A stretch of 64,000 bases of DNA, taken from positions 186,001-250,000 of the forward strand of contig CAVUOD010000017.1 in the NCBI GenBank assembly GCA_963743015.1, written 5' to 3'. The translations under genes and the position numbers were made by a program. Below the pieces are notes generated by a model. The model worked only from the letters and a program-made list of their open reading frames with translations. It was not told where the DNA came from and did no database searches. Positions 45,409-54,525 of this stretch are shown piece by piece. How positions within the stretch are numbered: position 1 is the stretch's first letter; each line of letters begins with the position of its first letter. The DNA comes from CAVSRC01 sp963743015 (GTDB lineage Bacteria; Pseudomonadota; Alphaproteobacteria; Rhizobiales; Kaistiaceae).

Positions 45409-45571
45409 CGCCCAACACTCGCCGCACGGGCGCGTCCCGTCAAATCGGCAGCCAAGGCTTTCCACAGGCTGGGAAAACGCGCGCGCCCGCGACAAACTGT
45501 CCATAGCCCGGCCGGTGCCCGCAGCCTAAAAGCCGGCCCTTCGATCCACCCGACGCGCCGGTAGCCGCCGC

Positions 45572-47020
45572 ATGTTGCCCAAGATCTGGCCCGCCGTCCT
45601 CGCCCTCGGGTGGATCCTGCTGGTAACCGCCGGTGGCGAGGCGCTGATGGCCCTGGTCGGCATTGCCGATGCCGACGCCGGGGCGAAGGATTTCGCGATC
45701 AGTGCCGCGATCACGGCGGCAGTGGCCGGCGCCTGCATCCTGACCACCAAGGGCCGCCCGTTCGAGCTGCGCTTCCGCGACGCCGCCTTCCTGACCTCGG
45801 TGTCGTGGTTCGTGGTGCCGGCCTTCGCGGCGCTGCCGCTGATGTGGCACCCGATCGGGCTGACCTTCGTCGACGCCTATTTCGAGATGGTGTCGGGTTT
45901 CACCACCACCGGCTCGACGGTGATGACCGGCCTCGATCACATGCCGGCCTCGATCCTGCTGTGGCGCTCGACCGTGCAGTGGCTGGGCGGGCTCGGCATC
46001 ATCGGCCTGGCGATCATCGTCCTGCCCTTTCTGCGCATCGGCGGCATGCAGCTCTTCCGCATGGAATCGTCCGACCGCTCAGAGGACGTCATGCCCAAGG
46101 CGGGACACGTCGCCGGGCTGGTCGGACGGGTCTATTTTCTGCTGACGGTTGCCTGCACCCTGACCTACTGGGCGCTCGGCATGTCGTCCTTCGACGCACT
46201 CAACTATGCGCTGACGACGCTGCCCACCGCCGGCTTTGCCACCCACGACGCTTCCTTCGGCTATTTCCACAGCCCGGCGCTGGAATGGGCCGGCGTGGTG
46301 TTCATGATCTCCGGCGCGTTGCCCATGATCGCCTATCTGCGGGTGCTGAGGCCCGGTCGCTGGCGCGAGCGCATCGACCCGCAGATCCCGGTCTTCGTCG
46401 GCATGCTCGCGGTCTTCGTTCTGGTGGTCACCCTCTATGTGTGGCTGACCGGGCAGCTTCCCTTCTTCACCGCACTCACCGAGGCCGCCTTCAACATCAC
46501 CTCGGTGGTCAGCACCACCGGGTTCGCCTCGACCGACTATCTCAAATGGGGGCCGTTCGTTGCGGTCTCGTTCCTGCTGTTCACCTTCCCGGGCGGCTGC
46601 ACGGGATCGACGGCGGGCGGCCTCAAGACGATGCGGCTGATGGTGCTCTACCGCGTCGCCAAGCAGCACGTGACCCACCTGCTCCACCCGCACCGCACCT
46701 CACCCGTCACCTATGGCACCAAGACCCTCACCGACGACGAGATCGGTTCGGTCGGCTCCTTCGCCTTCCTCTATCTGGCGACCTTCGTCGTCCTGTCGCT
46801 GGCGGTCGCCCTGACCGGACTGGACATGGAAACCGCCATGTCGGCGGTCTCCGAGTGCATGTCCAATGCCGGCCCCGGCATCGGACCGATCATCGGTCCG
46901 GCCGGCAATTTCGCCAGCCTGCCCGACATCTCCAAGATCCTGCTGTCCGCCGCCATGATCCTGGGGCGCCTGGAGATCCAGGGCGTGATCATCCTCTTCC
47001 TGCCGAGCTTCTATCTCTGA
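45572..47020 (+). CDS. trkH: TrkH-family potassium uptake protein
   Basis: 482 residues with repeated membrane-pore-membrane units. Four filter regions: SGFTTTGSTVMTG, LTTLPTAGFATHD, ITSVVSTTGFASTDYLKWGP and ECMSNAGPGIGPIIGPAGN, each with the conserved Gly. Takes up K+ at the inner membrane, normally together with the NAD(H)-binding TrkA, not present nearby. Convergent with kup, which gives two K+ uptake genes side by side. Confidence 0.94.
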   Translation: MLPKIWPAVLALGWILLVTAGGEALMALVGIADADAGAKDFAISAAITAAVAGACILTTKGRPFELRFRDAAFLTSVSWFVVPAFAALPLMWHPIGLTFVDAYFEMVSGFTTTGSTVMTGLDHMPASILLWRSTVQWLGGLGIIGLAIIVLPFLRIGGMQLFRMESSDRSEDVMPKAGHVAGLVGRVYFLLTVACTLTYWALGMSSFDALNYALTTLPTAGFATHDASFGYFHSPALEWAGVVFMISGALPMIAYLRVLRPGRWRERIDPQIPVFVGMLAVFVLVVTLYVWLTGQLPFFTALTEAAFNITSVVSTTGFASTDYLKWGPFVAVSFLLFTFPGGCTGSTAGGLKTMRLMVLYRVAKQHVTHLLHPHRTSPVTYGTKTLTDDEIGSVGSFAFLYLATFVVLSLAVALTGLDMETAMSAVSECMSNAGPGIGPIIGPAGNFASLPDISKILLSAAMILGRLEIQGVIILFLPSFYL

Positions 47021-47036
47021 GGCGTGGCCCCGAGGC

Positions 47037-48947
47037 TCAGATCGTCACCTGCGTGCCGATCTCGACGACGCGGTCGGTGGGGAGGCCGAAATAGCTGGAG
47101 GCGTCGTCGGCGTTGCGCGCCAGCGGAATGAAGATCTTGTCCTGCCACAACGGCATGCCCGACTTCTTCGAGGCCTTCAGCGAACGCCGCGACAGGAAGA
47201 AGGTCGTCTTCATCACATCGTAGGTGAAATGGTCGTCCTTGATGCGCGCCAGCGTGCGCGGCAGGTTCGGGCTCTCGGTGAAGCCGTAGCGCACGGTGAT
47301 GCGCAGGAAGGACGCCGAGATGTGCTCGATGGTCACTCGCTCCTTGGCCGGCACGCGCGGCCTGTCGTCCAGGACCAGCGTCAGGATGGCGTTGTTCTCG
47401 TGCAGCACATGGAAGTGCTTGAGGCTGTGGAGCAGCGCCGTCGGCGTGCTGACCGGATCGCTGGTGAGAAAGATGGCGGTGCCGGCGATGCGCGGCGGCG
47501 GTTTGGCCTCGAGCTTGTCGACCAGCTCGGCGAGCGGCACTTCGGTTCGCCGTGTCTTCTCGAACAGGATGCGGTTGCCGCGCCGCCAGGTGAGCATTGC
47601 GACCATCAGGAAGCCGCCGAGCAGCAGCGGCACCCACCCACCGGACATGATTTTGAGCAGATTGGCGACCAGAAAGGCTACGTCGATCACCAGGAAAGGC
47701 AGGACCAGGGCGGCGGCGGCGAGCGGATGCCAATGCCAGTCGCGCCAGATGACGATGAAGGCAAGCAGCGCCGTGACCACCATCGTGCCGGTGACCGCGA
47801 TGCCATAGGCGCCGGCGAGCGCACCCGACGAGCGGAACAGGCCGACCAGCAGCAGCACGCCGATGAGCAGGAAGGCGTTGACCCGCGGCACGTAGATCTG
47901 GCCGGGATGGTCCTCGGAGGTATGACGGATTTCGAGGCGCGGCAGCAGACCGAGCTGCACGGCCTGGCTGCTCAACGAATAGGTACCGGTGATAACCGCC
48001 TGGCTGGCGATCACCGTCGCCGCCGTGGCCAGCACCACGATCGGCAGCCGCGCCCAGTCCGGATAGAGCAGGAAGAAGGGGCTGCCAAGCGCGTCCGGTC
48101 TGGCCAGCACCAGCGCGCCCTGACCGAAATAGTTGATGACCAGAGCGGGCAGCACCAGCCCGAGCCAGGCGACCCGGATGGGCTTGCGCCCGAAATGGCC
48201 GAGATCGGCGTAGAGCGCCTCAGCGCCGGTGACGGCGAGGAAGACGGCGCCCAGCGTCACCAGGCTGATGATGCCGTGACTGAACAGGAATTCCCCGGCG
48301 TAGAACGGATTGAGGGCCAGCAGCACGACCGGATCGCGCACGATCGGAACGATGCCGGCAATGGCAAGAGTCACGAACCAGACGGCGCTGACCGGCCCGA
48401 AGAAGGCCGCCACGCGGTGGGTGCCGCGCGACTGGACGAGAAACAGGACGATGAGGATGACGAAGGTCAGCGGCAGGATCGAGGATTGCAGTACCGGCTC
48501 GACCACCTCGAGGCCCTCGACGGCCGAGAGCACCGACAGCGCCGGCGTGATGATCGCGTTGCCGTAGAACAGCCCGGCCGCCGTCACGCCAAGGATGACG
48601 ATCAGAGGCGCCGCCTGTTTGAAGGATTCCTGCGCCAGCGCCATGAGCGCGAAGGTGCCGCCCTCCCCGCGGTTGTCGGCCCTGGTCAGGATCAGCACGT
48701 ATTTGAGCGTGACGATAATGATCAGCGACCAGAAGATCAGCGACAGGACGCCCAGAATGCCGGCCGGGCTGACCCCGGCGCCCTCGGCGGCGGCCTGCAT
48801 CGCCTCGCGAAAGGCGTAGATCGGGCTGGTGCCGATATCGCCATAGACGATGCCGATGGAACCGACGGTGAGCGCCCAGAAGCCGGGCGCCGACGGTGAC
48901 GGTTCGCCGTTTTCGGTCTTTGCGGCGCTGGTTGAGGCCGTGCCCAA
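47037..48947 (-). CDS. kup: Kup-family potassium transporter
   Basis: 636 residues: about twelve membrane helices and a cytosolic C-terminal domain. Signature GSIGIVYGDIGTSPIYAFRE, SLIFWSLIIIVTLKYVLILT, RADNRGEGGTFALMALAQ, GNAIITPALSVLSAVEGLEV. K+/H+ symporter for uptake at low or acidic conditions. Starts at ATG 48947. Confidence 0.95.
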   Translation of the reverse strand: MGTASTSAAKTENGEPSPSAPGFWALTVGSIGIVYGDIGTSPIYAFREAMQAAAEGAGVSPAGILGVLSLIFWSLIIIVTLKYVLILTRADNRGEGGTFALMALAQESFKQAAPLIVILGVTAAGLFYGNAIITPALSVLSAVEGLEVVEPVLQSSILPLTFVILIVLFLVQSRGTHRVAAFFGPVSAVWFVTLAIAGIVPIVRDPVVLLALNPFYAGEFLFSHGIISLVTLGAVFLAVTGAEALYADLGHFGRKPIRVAWLGLVLPALVINYFGQGALVLARPDALGSPFFLLYPDWARLPIVVLATAATVIASQAVITGTYSLSSQAVQLGLLPRLEIRHTSEDHPGQIYVPRVNAFLLIGVLLLVGLFRSSGALAGAYGIAVTGTMVVTALLAFIVIWRDWHWHPLAAAALVLPFLVIDVAFLVANLLKIMSGGWVPLLLGGFLMVAMLTWRRGNRILFEKTRRTEVPLAELVDKLEAKPPPRIAGTAIFLTSDPVSTPTALLHSLKHFHVLHENNAILTLVLDDRPRVPAKERVTIEHISASFLRITVRYGFTESPNLPRTLARIKDDHFTYDVMKTTFFLSRRSLKASKKSGMPLWQDKIFIPLARNADDASSYFGLPTDRVVEIGTQVTI

Positions 48948-49079
48948 ATCGAGAAGCCGTTATTGCGCTGCAGCAGGCTGCGGAGGGCGCGGTTTAGCAC
49001 CTCCCGCGGGGGCAAGTCACGCCGCGGGCGCCCGGCACCCGCGCCGCCCCGGCCAAGGAGACCGTGGCCGCTTGCCGGA

Positions 49080-49950
49080 TCAGCCTGCCAGCTTCACCGG
49101 GATCTTGATGTAGGAGACGCCGTTGGCGTCCGGCGGCGGCAGCTTGCCGGCGCGGATGTTGGTCTGGATCGAGGGCAGCAGGAGGAGCGGCGCCGCCAGC
49201 TTGGCGTCCCTGCCCTCGCGCCACTTGACGAACTCGTCCTCGCTGACGCCGTCGAGCTGAACGTTCTTGCGCTCCTCGCCGATCGTCGTCTCCCACGCAT
49301 AGTCCGTACGGCCCTCGGGCAGATAATCATGGCAGACGAAGATGCGGGTGTCGTCGGGCAGCGCCAGCAGCTTCTGGATCGAACGATAGAGCGTGCGCGC
49401 GTCGCCGCCGGGGAAGTCGGCGCGGGCGGTGCCGTAGTCGGGCATGAACAGCGTGTCGCCGACGAATACGGTATCGCCGACCACATAGGAGATGCAGGCC
49501 GGCGTATGGCCCGGCGTGTGCAGGATGGTGGCGTCGAGATTGCCGATCGAAAAGTGCTCGCCCTCGACGAACAGGTGATCGAACTCGCTGCCGTCGCCGG
49601 AGACGTCGGTGGCGTTGAACACCGGACGGAAGATCTTCTGCACCTCGCGGATGTGCTCGCCGATTCCGACCTTGGCGCCGGTCTTCAGCTTGACGTAGGG
49701 GGCGCCGGACAGATGGTCGGCATGGGCGTGGGTCTCCAGCACCCAGTCGACGGTGACAGCCCGCCTCTTCCGCTGCCTTGAGGATGGTGTCGGCGGAACC
49801 GGTGGCGGCCTTGCCGGTGCGCTGGTCGTAGTCGAGCACCGGGTCGACGATCGCCCCATGCCGGGTTTCCGGATCGACGATCAGATAGCTGACCGTATTG
49901 GTCGCCGGGTCGAAAAAGGCGCGAACCTGCGGTTTCGCCTGGGAGGTCAT
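49080..49950 (-). CDS. MBL-fold persulfide dioxygenase-type hydrolase (one frame break)
   Basis: About 290 residues. ATG 49950 is preferred over 49962 because GGAG lies 7 bases ahead. Metallo-beta-lactamase fold: VDWVLETHAHADHLSGAPYV, ATILHTPGHTPACISYVVGD, VFVGDTLFMPDYGTARADFP, FVCHDYLPEGRTDYAWETTI. The pattern is that of ETHE1/Blh persulfide dioxygenases. The frame breaks near 49757 (one G fewer gives EEAAVTVDWV). It oxidises glutathione persulfide or similar to sulfite. Divergent from the BigR-type regulator with an overlapping promoter. Confidence 0.86.
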
Positions 49951-49982
49951 GGGAATCTCCATGCTTCGAACTGTTCTAAGTC

Positions 49983-50023
49983 TTGACTTATATATTAGCG
50001 CCCCCTAAATTAGTCAACGCTAA
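49983..50023. promoter_or_regulatory. Overlapping divergent promoters with two TTAG-N6-CTAA operators
   Basis: Plus strand: TTGACT (49983-49988), 17-base spacer, TAAATT (50006-50011). Minus strand: TTGACT (50017-50012), 17-base spacer, TATATA (49994-49989). Inside lie two inverted repeats TTAG-N6-CTAA at 49995-50008 and 50010-50023, the second touching the regulator start codon. Binding of the ArsR-family regulator here would shut both directions. Confidence 0.75.
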
Positions 50024-50388
50024 TGGATAAGACGCCGATGCAGGCCCCGCTGAAAACCGACTATGGCGCCCTCGCCGACAAGGCGCAGGAAGCCTCACAC
50101 ATGATGAAGCTGCTCTCCAACGAGCGGCGGCTGCTGCTTCTATGCCATCTCGCCGATGCCGGCGAGATGAGCGTCGGGGCACTGGCCGACAGCGTCGGCT
50201 TGAGCCAGTCGGCGGCATCCCAGCACCTGGCCCTGATGCGCGAGGACGGCCTCATCGCCTTCCGGCGCGATGGCCAGACGCTGCACTACACGATCGCCCA
50301 TCCCAATGTGGCGCGCTTCCTGTCCATGCTAAAGGCCATGTTCTGCAACCAGCCGGCCTCTCCCGGTCAAAGGAAACCTGCATGCTGA
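50023..50388 (+). CDS. bigR: BigR/SqrR-type persulfide-sensing ArsR-family repressor
   Basis: 121 residues. Winged helix: ASHMMKLLSNERRLLLLCHL, EMSVGALADSVGLSQSAASQ, DGLIAFRRDGQTLHYTIAHP. Cys41 and Cys108 match the two redox-active Cys of SqrR (41/107) and BigR (42/108), which form a tetrasulfide and release DNA. The metal site of other ArsR proteins is lacking. The ATG overlaps the second operator; the transcript is nearly leaderless. Its stop overlaps the rhodanese start. Confidence 0.9.
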   Translation: MDKTPMQAPLKTDYGALADKAQEASHMMKLLSNERRLLLLCHLADAGEMSVGALADSVGLSQSAASQHLALMREDGLIAFRRDGQTLHYTIAHPNVARFLSMLKAMFCNQPASPGQRKPAC

Positions 50389-50696
50389 AAGACATCAACG
50401 CCGTCCAGGCACACGAACTGCTTGAGAAAAGCGCCGTCTTTGTCGACGTCCGCGAGCCCTACGAAATCGCCGCCGAGCGCATCCCCGGCGCGATCGAGCT
50501 TCCCCTGTCGCAATTGGCCCGCGGCATGCCCGCCAACCTGCCGCAGGACAAGACGATCGTCTTCTATTGCGCCTCGGGCGGCCGTACCAAGTCCAACGGC
50601 CGCGCCCTGGCCTCTCTGACCAATGGCGACGCCTACAATATGGTTGGCGGCATCGGCGGCTGGAAGCGCGCCGGCCTGCAGACCATCCGCGGCTGA
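50382..50696 (+). CDS. Rhodanese-like sulfurtransferase
   Basis: 104 residues from ATG 50382, overlapping the regulator by 7 bases, with an AAAGGAAA ribosome site. Single rhodanese domain: INAVQAHELLEKSAVFVDVR, EPYEIAAERIPGAIELPLSQ and the active-site loop VFYCASGGRTKSNGRALAS with catalytic Cys. Transfers sulfane sulfur from persulfides to an acceptor such as sulfite or cyanide. Part of the sulfide-detoxification operon. Confidence 0.9.
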   Translation: MLKDINAVQAHELLEKSAVFVDVREPYEIAAERIPGAIELPLSQLARGMPANLPQDKTIVFYCASGGRTKSNGRALASLTNGDAYNMVGGIGGWKRAGLQTIRG

Positions 50697-50765
50697 CCCC
50701 CTCGCACGGTCACAACACAAGGCGGCGCGCCGGACCTCCGGGTCACGCGGTGCGCCTTATCCCTC

Positions 50766-51560
50766 ATGACGTATCTTCAGGACGTGCTGGCGGTGCTGTC
50801 CGGCGGCCTCGTCGGCTTTTCGCTTGGCCTCATCGGCGGCGGCGGTTCGGTGCTTGCGGTGCCGCTGCTGGTCTATGTGGTCGGCGTGAAGAGCCCGCAT
50901 GTCGCCATCGGCACCAGCGCGCTGGCCGTGGCCGCCAACGCCGCGTTCAACCTCTACAGCCACTGGCGCACGGGCCACGTCAAGGCCGGCTGCGCCGTCA
51001 CCTATGCCCTGTTCGGCATTGCCGGCGCGGCCATCGGCTCGACCGTCGGCAAGTCGATCGACGGCAACCATCTGCTCGCCCTGTTCGGGGTGATCATGAT
51101 CGTCATCGCCGTCTCGATGGTGCGCCGGCCGCCGAGCGCCGGACACCCCGAGGTCCAGCTCAATCGCGGCACGGCCGGCTTGCTGCTTCCGCGTCTCGGC
51201 GTCGCCGCGCTCGCCACCGGCTTCCTCTCCGGCTTCTTCGGCATCGGCGGCGGCTTCCTGATCGTCCCCGGCCTGATCATGGCCACCGGCATGCCGCTGA
51301 TCAACGCCATCGCCTCCTCCCTGGTCTCGGTGACCAGCTTCGGCACCACCACGGCGGCCAATTACGCCCTCTCCGGCCTGGTCGACTGGTGGATCGTGCT
51401 CCTGCTGCTCGTCGGCGGCGCCGTCGGCGGCTTCGCCGGCACCACCACGGCGCGCCGTCTGGCCGACAAGCGCCGCATGCTGGCCACCGCCTTCGCCGTC
51501 ATCGTCGGCGCGGTGGGCGTCTATGTGGTCTGGCGCGGGATCGGCGCGATCTTCGGTTGA
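50766..51560 (+). CDS. TauE/SafE-type sulfite/anion exporter (TSUP)
   Basis: 264 residues, about eight membrane helices in two TSUP halves: SGGLVGFSLGLIGGGGSVLA and TGFLSGFFGIGGGFLIVPGL, each with the conserved Gly-rich turn, plus SPHVAIGTSALAVAANAAFN. Likely exports sulfite or thiosulfate produced by the divergent persulfide dioxygenase. Same strand as the rhodanese; a 69-base gap suggests one operon. Confidence 0.88.
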   Translation: MTYLQDVLAVLSGGLVGFSLGLIGGGGSVLAVPLLVYVVGVKSPHVAIGTSALAVAANAAFNLYSHWRTGHVKAGCAVTYALFGIAGAAIGSTVGKSIDGNHLLALFGVIMIVIAVSMVRRPPSAGHPEVQLNRGTAGLLLPRLGVAALATGFLSGFFGIGGGFLIVPGLIMATGMPLINAIASSLVSVTSFGTTTAANYALSGLVDWWIVLLLLVGGAVGGFAGTTTARRLADKRRMLATAFAVIVGAVGVYVVWRGIGAIFG

Positions 51561-51650
51561 TTGCGCTCACGCGCCTCTTCCCGCAGGGGCCGTTCTGGCC
51601 CACACTCACCCGTCGACCAGCAGTCGTTGATCTCAGCCGCGGGGCCAGTC

Positions 51651-51851
51651 ATGCGCCTGATCCAGGGCATCATCATCGGGATTGCCATCACCGTCGGAGC
51701 AGCGTTCGTCCACGACAACGTCATGACGCAGAACCCGGCCGCGCCGATCTTGGAGAAGCAGCAGATCGTCAACTGGGATGTGCTCGGCCGGGTGGTGAAC
51801 AACCAGATCGCCGGTATCAAGCACCTGTGGAACCAGGCCTTCGGACGGTAG
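51651..51851 (+). CDS. 66-residue single-pass membrane protein
   Basis: 66 residues from ATG 51651. One N-terminal hydrophobic helix (LIQGIIIGIAITVGAAFVHD) followed by a soluble region IVNWDVLGRVVNNQIAGIKH. May be an inner-membrane anchor or a lipoprotein-free signal anchor. No homologue recognised. Isolated downstream of the TSUP gene. Confidence 0.55.
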   Translation: MRLIQGIIIGIAITVGAAFVHDNVMTQNPAAPILEKQQIVNWDVLGRVVNNQIAGIKHLWNQAFGR

Positions 51852-51990
51852 GAATTGTCTCGCTGCTGACTGCTGCCGGGGCAATCCGCGCCGGTGTGCT
51901 TCATCGCAATTGCAGCGGTCCGTTAAGCGTTGTTTAGGCCCGCCACCCTACGTTGAAGCCGCTCCATGGCACACCGGCACGAGCGATAGC

Positions 51991-52257
51991 TTGGACATCA
52001 CCGAAGCCGTCATCACGTTCGGCACTCCGGCATATGTGCTGCTTCAGGTGGTCGCCCTCGGCCGCCTTGCTTCAGGGTGGCGCAAGGCCGCCTTTGTGCC
52101 GCTGGTATTCGCCATCCCGATTGCACTGTGGTGTCTGGCGGCATTTGCCGGGCAGTCCGACATATGGCCCCTCCCCTTCATCTTCTTCGCTCCGGTGGGT
52201 GCGCTTTACCTTGCCGGGTTGCTTGTCTTGTCGGGCATCGTCAAATTCCTGAGCTGA
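51991..52257 (+). CDS. Small hypothetical membrane protein
   Basis: 88 residues from TTG 51991 (start uncertain; a TTG at 51910 would add 27 residues). Three hydrophobic segments: AYVLLQVVALGRLA, AAFVPLVFAIPIALWCLAAF, PFIFFAPVGALYLAGLLVLS. Looks like a short integral membrane protein of unknown function. No ribosome site of quality seen. Confidence 0.5.
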   Translation: MDITEAVITFGTPAYVLLQVVALGRLASGWRKAAFVPLVFAIPIALWCLAAFAGQSDIWPLPFIFFAPVGALYLAGLLVLSGIVKFLS

Positions 52258-52454
52258 CGCGGCGGGTTCCAGGCATGACCGGCCCTGTACGGGAAGCGTC
52301 AAAGTAATCAAATGGTCAATTTCGGACCGCGCGCTTAAGTCTGTATCTCGGAATGCACTGTCGGGATTTGCCGCCTGCGATCAGCAATCAGCCTGTTTAC
52401 GCGGGCTTAATTGCACCGATGCAGACTGCCGGCCATCCGATTACTGACGAGGAC

Positions 52455-53465
52455 ATGTCATGGCCATTTCCGACTCGCCCGCGGCTGGCGCCATCGGTGC
52501 CAGCCGAGGCACTTGAAGTTCGCCGCCAGATCTATGGCCACGAGCCCTTGACCCCGGCGGACATGGATCTCGTGTTCCGGACCGCGCAGAAATCCGCCGG
52601 TCACGACTCGAGCGAGTGGACGAACCTGTTTTCGGAAGCCGTAACCGACTATGTCGTCCATCAGAACGATCCGGCCGACTACATTCCGCAGGAGAAAGCC
52701 GATTGGCTCGTGGCGAAGCTGAAGGAAAATGGAGGCATCACCACCGCGTCGGGATTCGCCATGCTGATCGACATGATGACGAGCGCGCTTGGCGTGCCGC
52801 CGTCGCTGTCGGCCTTCGTTCTTCGTGAAATCGAAACGGCGATGGTGAGCCGCCATCGCAACGCCATCGACGGGAACGACCAGGCCGCTGCCGCGGTGAC
52901 GAAAGCCGATGTCGAAGCCTTGCGCTCGGTTCTTTATGCGGCGACCACGGGCTCGGTGGCCCATGTCACGCGCGAGGAGGCCGAAGCGCTCTTCGATATC
53001 GCACACGCCACGGCTGGCGGGACCTGTGATCCGGCCTTCGACGATCTGTTCGCGCGCGCGATCGGCAATTACCTGATGGCAATCAGCTGGCACGATCCCA
53101 GCCGCAATCAGGCACTTCATCGTGAGCGCTGGCTCGATGAGCGCGAGACCCTTTTCCAGTTCCTGACGAACAAGCCCGCATCCGGAAAGGAGGAAACCTT
53201 CCGCGAGTTGTTGAAGTCTCCGCTCGAACAGGAGGAAGCGGACATGATCGCGCTGGACCGTCAGGATGACGCGGCGCGCGCACAGAGCGAGCAGATCACC
53301 GAAGCGGAAGCCGACTGGGTGATCGCCCACCTCACCCGCCAAGGCCCCCTCACCTCGGCGGAAACGCGTCTCCTGAAGTGGCTCGGCGATGAGGCACCGT
53401 CTCTGCCGCCGGAGCTGCGTGCACTCGTCAACAAGGCAAACGACGCCCGCGCTCACGCGGCTTGA
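52455..53465 (+). CDS. Hypothetical protein with an internally repeated helical module
   Basis: 336 residues from ATG 52455 (GAGGACATG; a start at 52353 is also possible). Two modules recur. Module A: EPLTPADMDLVFRTAQKSAG and AHVTREEAEALFDIAHATAG. Module B: ADWLVAKLKENGGITTASGF and ADWVIAHLTRQGPLTSAETR, followed by VPPSLSAFVLREIE and LPPELRALVNKAND. The protein thus has an A-B-A-B arrangement. No signal peptide or membrane helix. No family recognised and no functional neighbour. Confidence 0.65.
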   Translation: MSWPFPTRPRLAPSVPAEALEVRRQIYGHEPLTPADMDLVFRTAQKSAGHDSSEWTNLFSEAVTDYVVHQNDPADYIPQEKADWLVAKLKENGGITTASGFAMLIDMMTSALGVPPSLSAFVLREIETAMVSRHRNAIDGNDQAAAAVTKADVEALRSVLYAATTGSVAHVTREEAEALFDIAHATAGGTCDPAFDDLFARAIGNYLMAISWHDPSRNQALHRERWLDERETLFQFLTNKPASGKEETFRELLKSPLEQEEADMIALDRQDDAARAQSEQITEAEADWVIAHLTRQGPLTSAETRLLKWLGDEAPSLPPELRALVNKANDARAHAA

Positions 53466-53522
53466 ACGCTGCTTCGACGTATTGGGGCCTGTACGCAGCC
53501 CCAGCGCCGCTGTCTGCTGGCG

Positions 53523-54353
53523 TCAATCGTCCCAGTCCGGCGCGATGGATGCCGGATTGGCCACGCGCAGCCTGTGCGAGCGCGACAGGGCGGTGATCTC
53601 CGCCATCTCGGAACCGCTGAGCGTGAAGGTGAAGATGTCGAAGTTCGAGCGGATGCGCTCGGGCGCGACGCTCTTCGGGATGGTGACCACGTTCTCCTGC
53701 TGGATATCCCAGCGCAGCACCACCTGTGCCGGCGTCACGCCCTTCGCCTTGGCGATGCGCTGGACCACCGGATCCTTGAGCACGGCGCCCTGGGCCAGAG
53801 GCGAATAGGCGGTGTAGATCATGCCGTGGTCGCGGGCCGCCGCCATCAGCGCATCCTGATTGAGATAGGGGTGGTATTCGCACTGATTGGTGACCAGCGG
53901 CGCCTCGGTCGCGGCCCATGCCTCGTCGAGCAGGCGGACCGTGAAGTTCGATACGCCGATGTGGCGGGTCCAGCCGGCCCGCTTGCAGTCGTTGAGCGTG
54001 GCGACGGTCGTGGCGATCGGCACCGTCTTGCTCGGCCAGTGGATGAGCAGCAGGTCGACGCAATCGACGTCGAGCGATCTCAGGCTGCGCTCGACCGAGG
54101 CCTTGAAGGCGCTGTCCTCGGCGTCGGACGGCGACACCTTGGTGGTGATGAAGATGTCCTCGCGTTTCACCCCGGAAGCGCGAATGCCTTCCGCCACCTT
54201 GTCCTCGTTATGGTAGCCGGCGGCGGTATCGATATGGCGGTAGCCGACCTTCAGCGCCTCGACGACGCCGCGGGCGCAGTCCTCGCCGGCGGCGCGAAAG
54301 GTTCCGAAGCCGATGACGGGCATGTTCGCCCCGTGAGCCGTGACCATTTGCAC
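53523..54353 (-). CDS. Aldo/keto reductase
   Basis: 276 residues. AKR tetrad: Asp and Tyr in YRHIDTAAGYHNEDKVAEGI, Lys in IFITTKVSPSDAEDS, His in VDLLLIHWPSKTVPIA. NADPH-binding end TIPKSVAPERIRSNFDIFTF. Most like 2,5-diketogluconate reductase-type enzymes. Reduces a carbonyl substrate that cannot be named. Single gene. Confidence 0.92.
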   Translation of the reverse strand: MQMVTAHGANMPVIGFGTFRAAGEDCARGVVEALKVGYRHIDTAAGYHNEDKVAEGIRASGVKREDIFITTKVSPSDAEDSAFKASVERSLRSLDVDCVDLLLIHWPSKTVPIATTVATLNDCKRAGWTRHIGVSNFTVRLLDEAWAATEAPLVTNQCEYHPYLNQDALMAAARDHGMIYTAYSPLAQGAVLKDPVVQRIAKAKGVTPAQVVLRWDIQQENVVTIPKSVAPERIRSNFDIFTFTLSGSEMAEITALSRSHRLRVANPASIAPDWDD

Positions 54354-54525
54354 GGGCCTGTCCTCCCGAAGATGTGGATGTGCGACTGGGTGAGGGCCGC
54401 AGCATGAGGCGCCGCGCCACCGCGGTCAACCGGGGATACTGCCACTTGCACAGACCGGCGCGGCCGCTGCCTCACCGCGCCCGCGCCTTCCCGCGCCGGA
54501 ATCATCGCACGCGCCGCGCGGCAGG

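Noticed and set aside
47229..48899. 556-codon frame opposite kup
   Set aside because: Antisense shadow; composition is dominated by Gln, Arg and Asp with no fold, and Kup on the other strand is full length.
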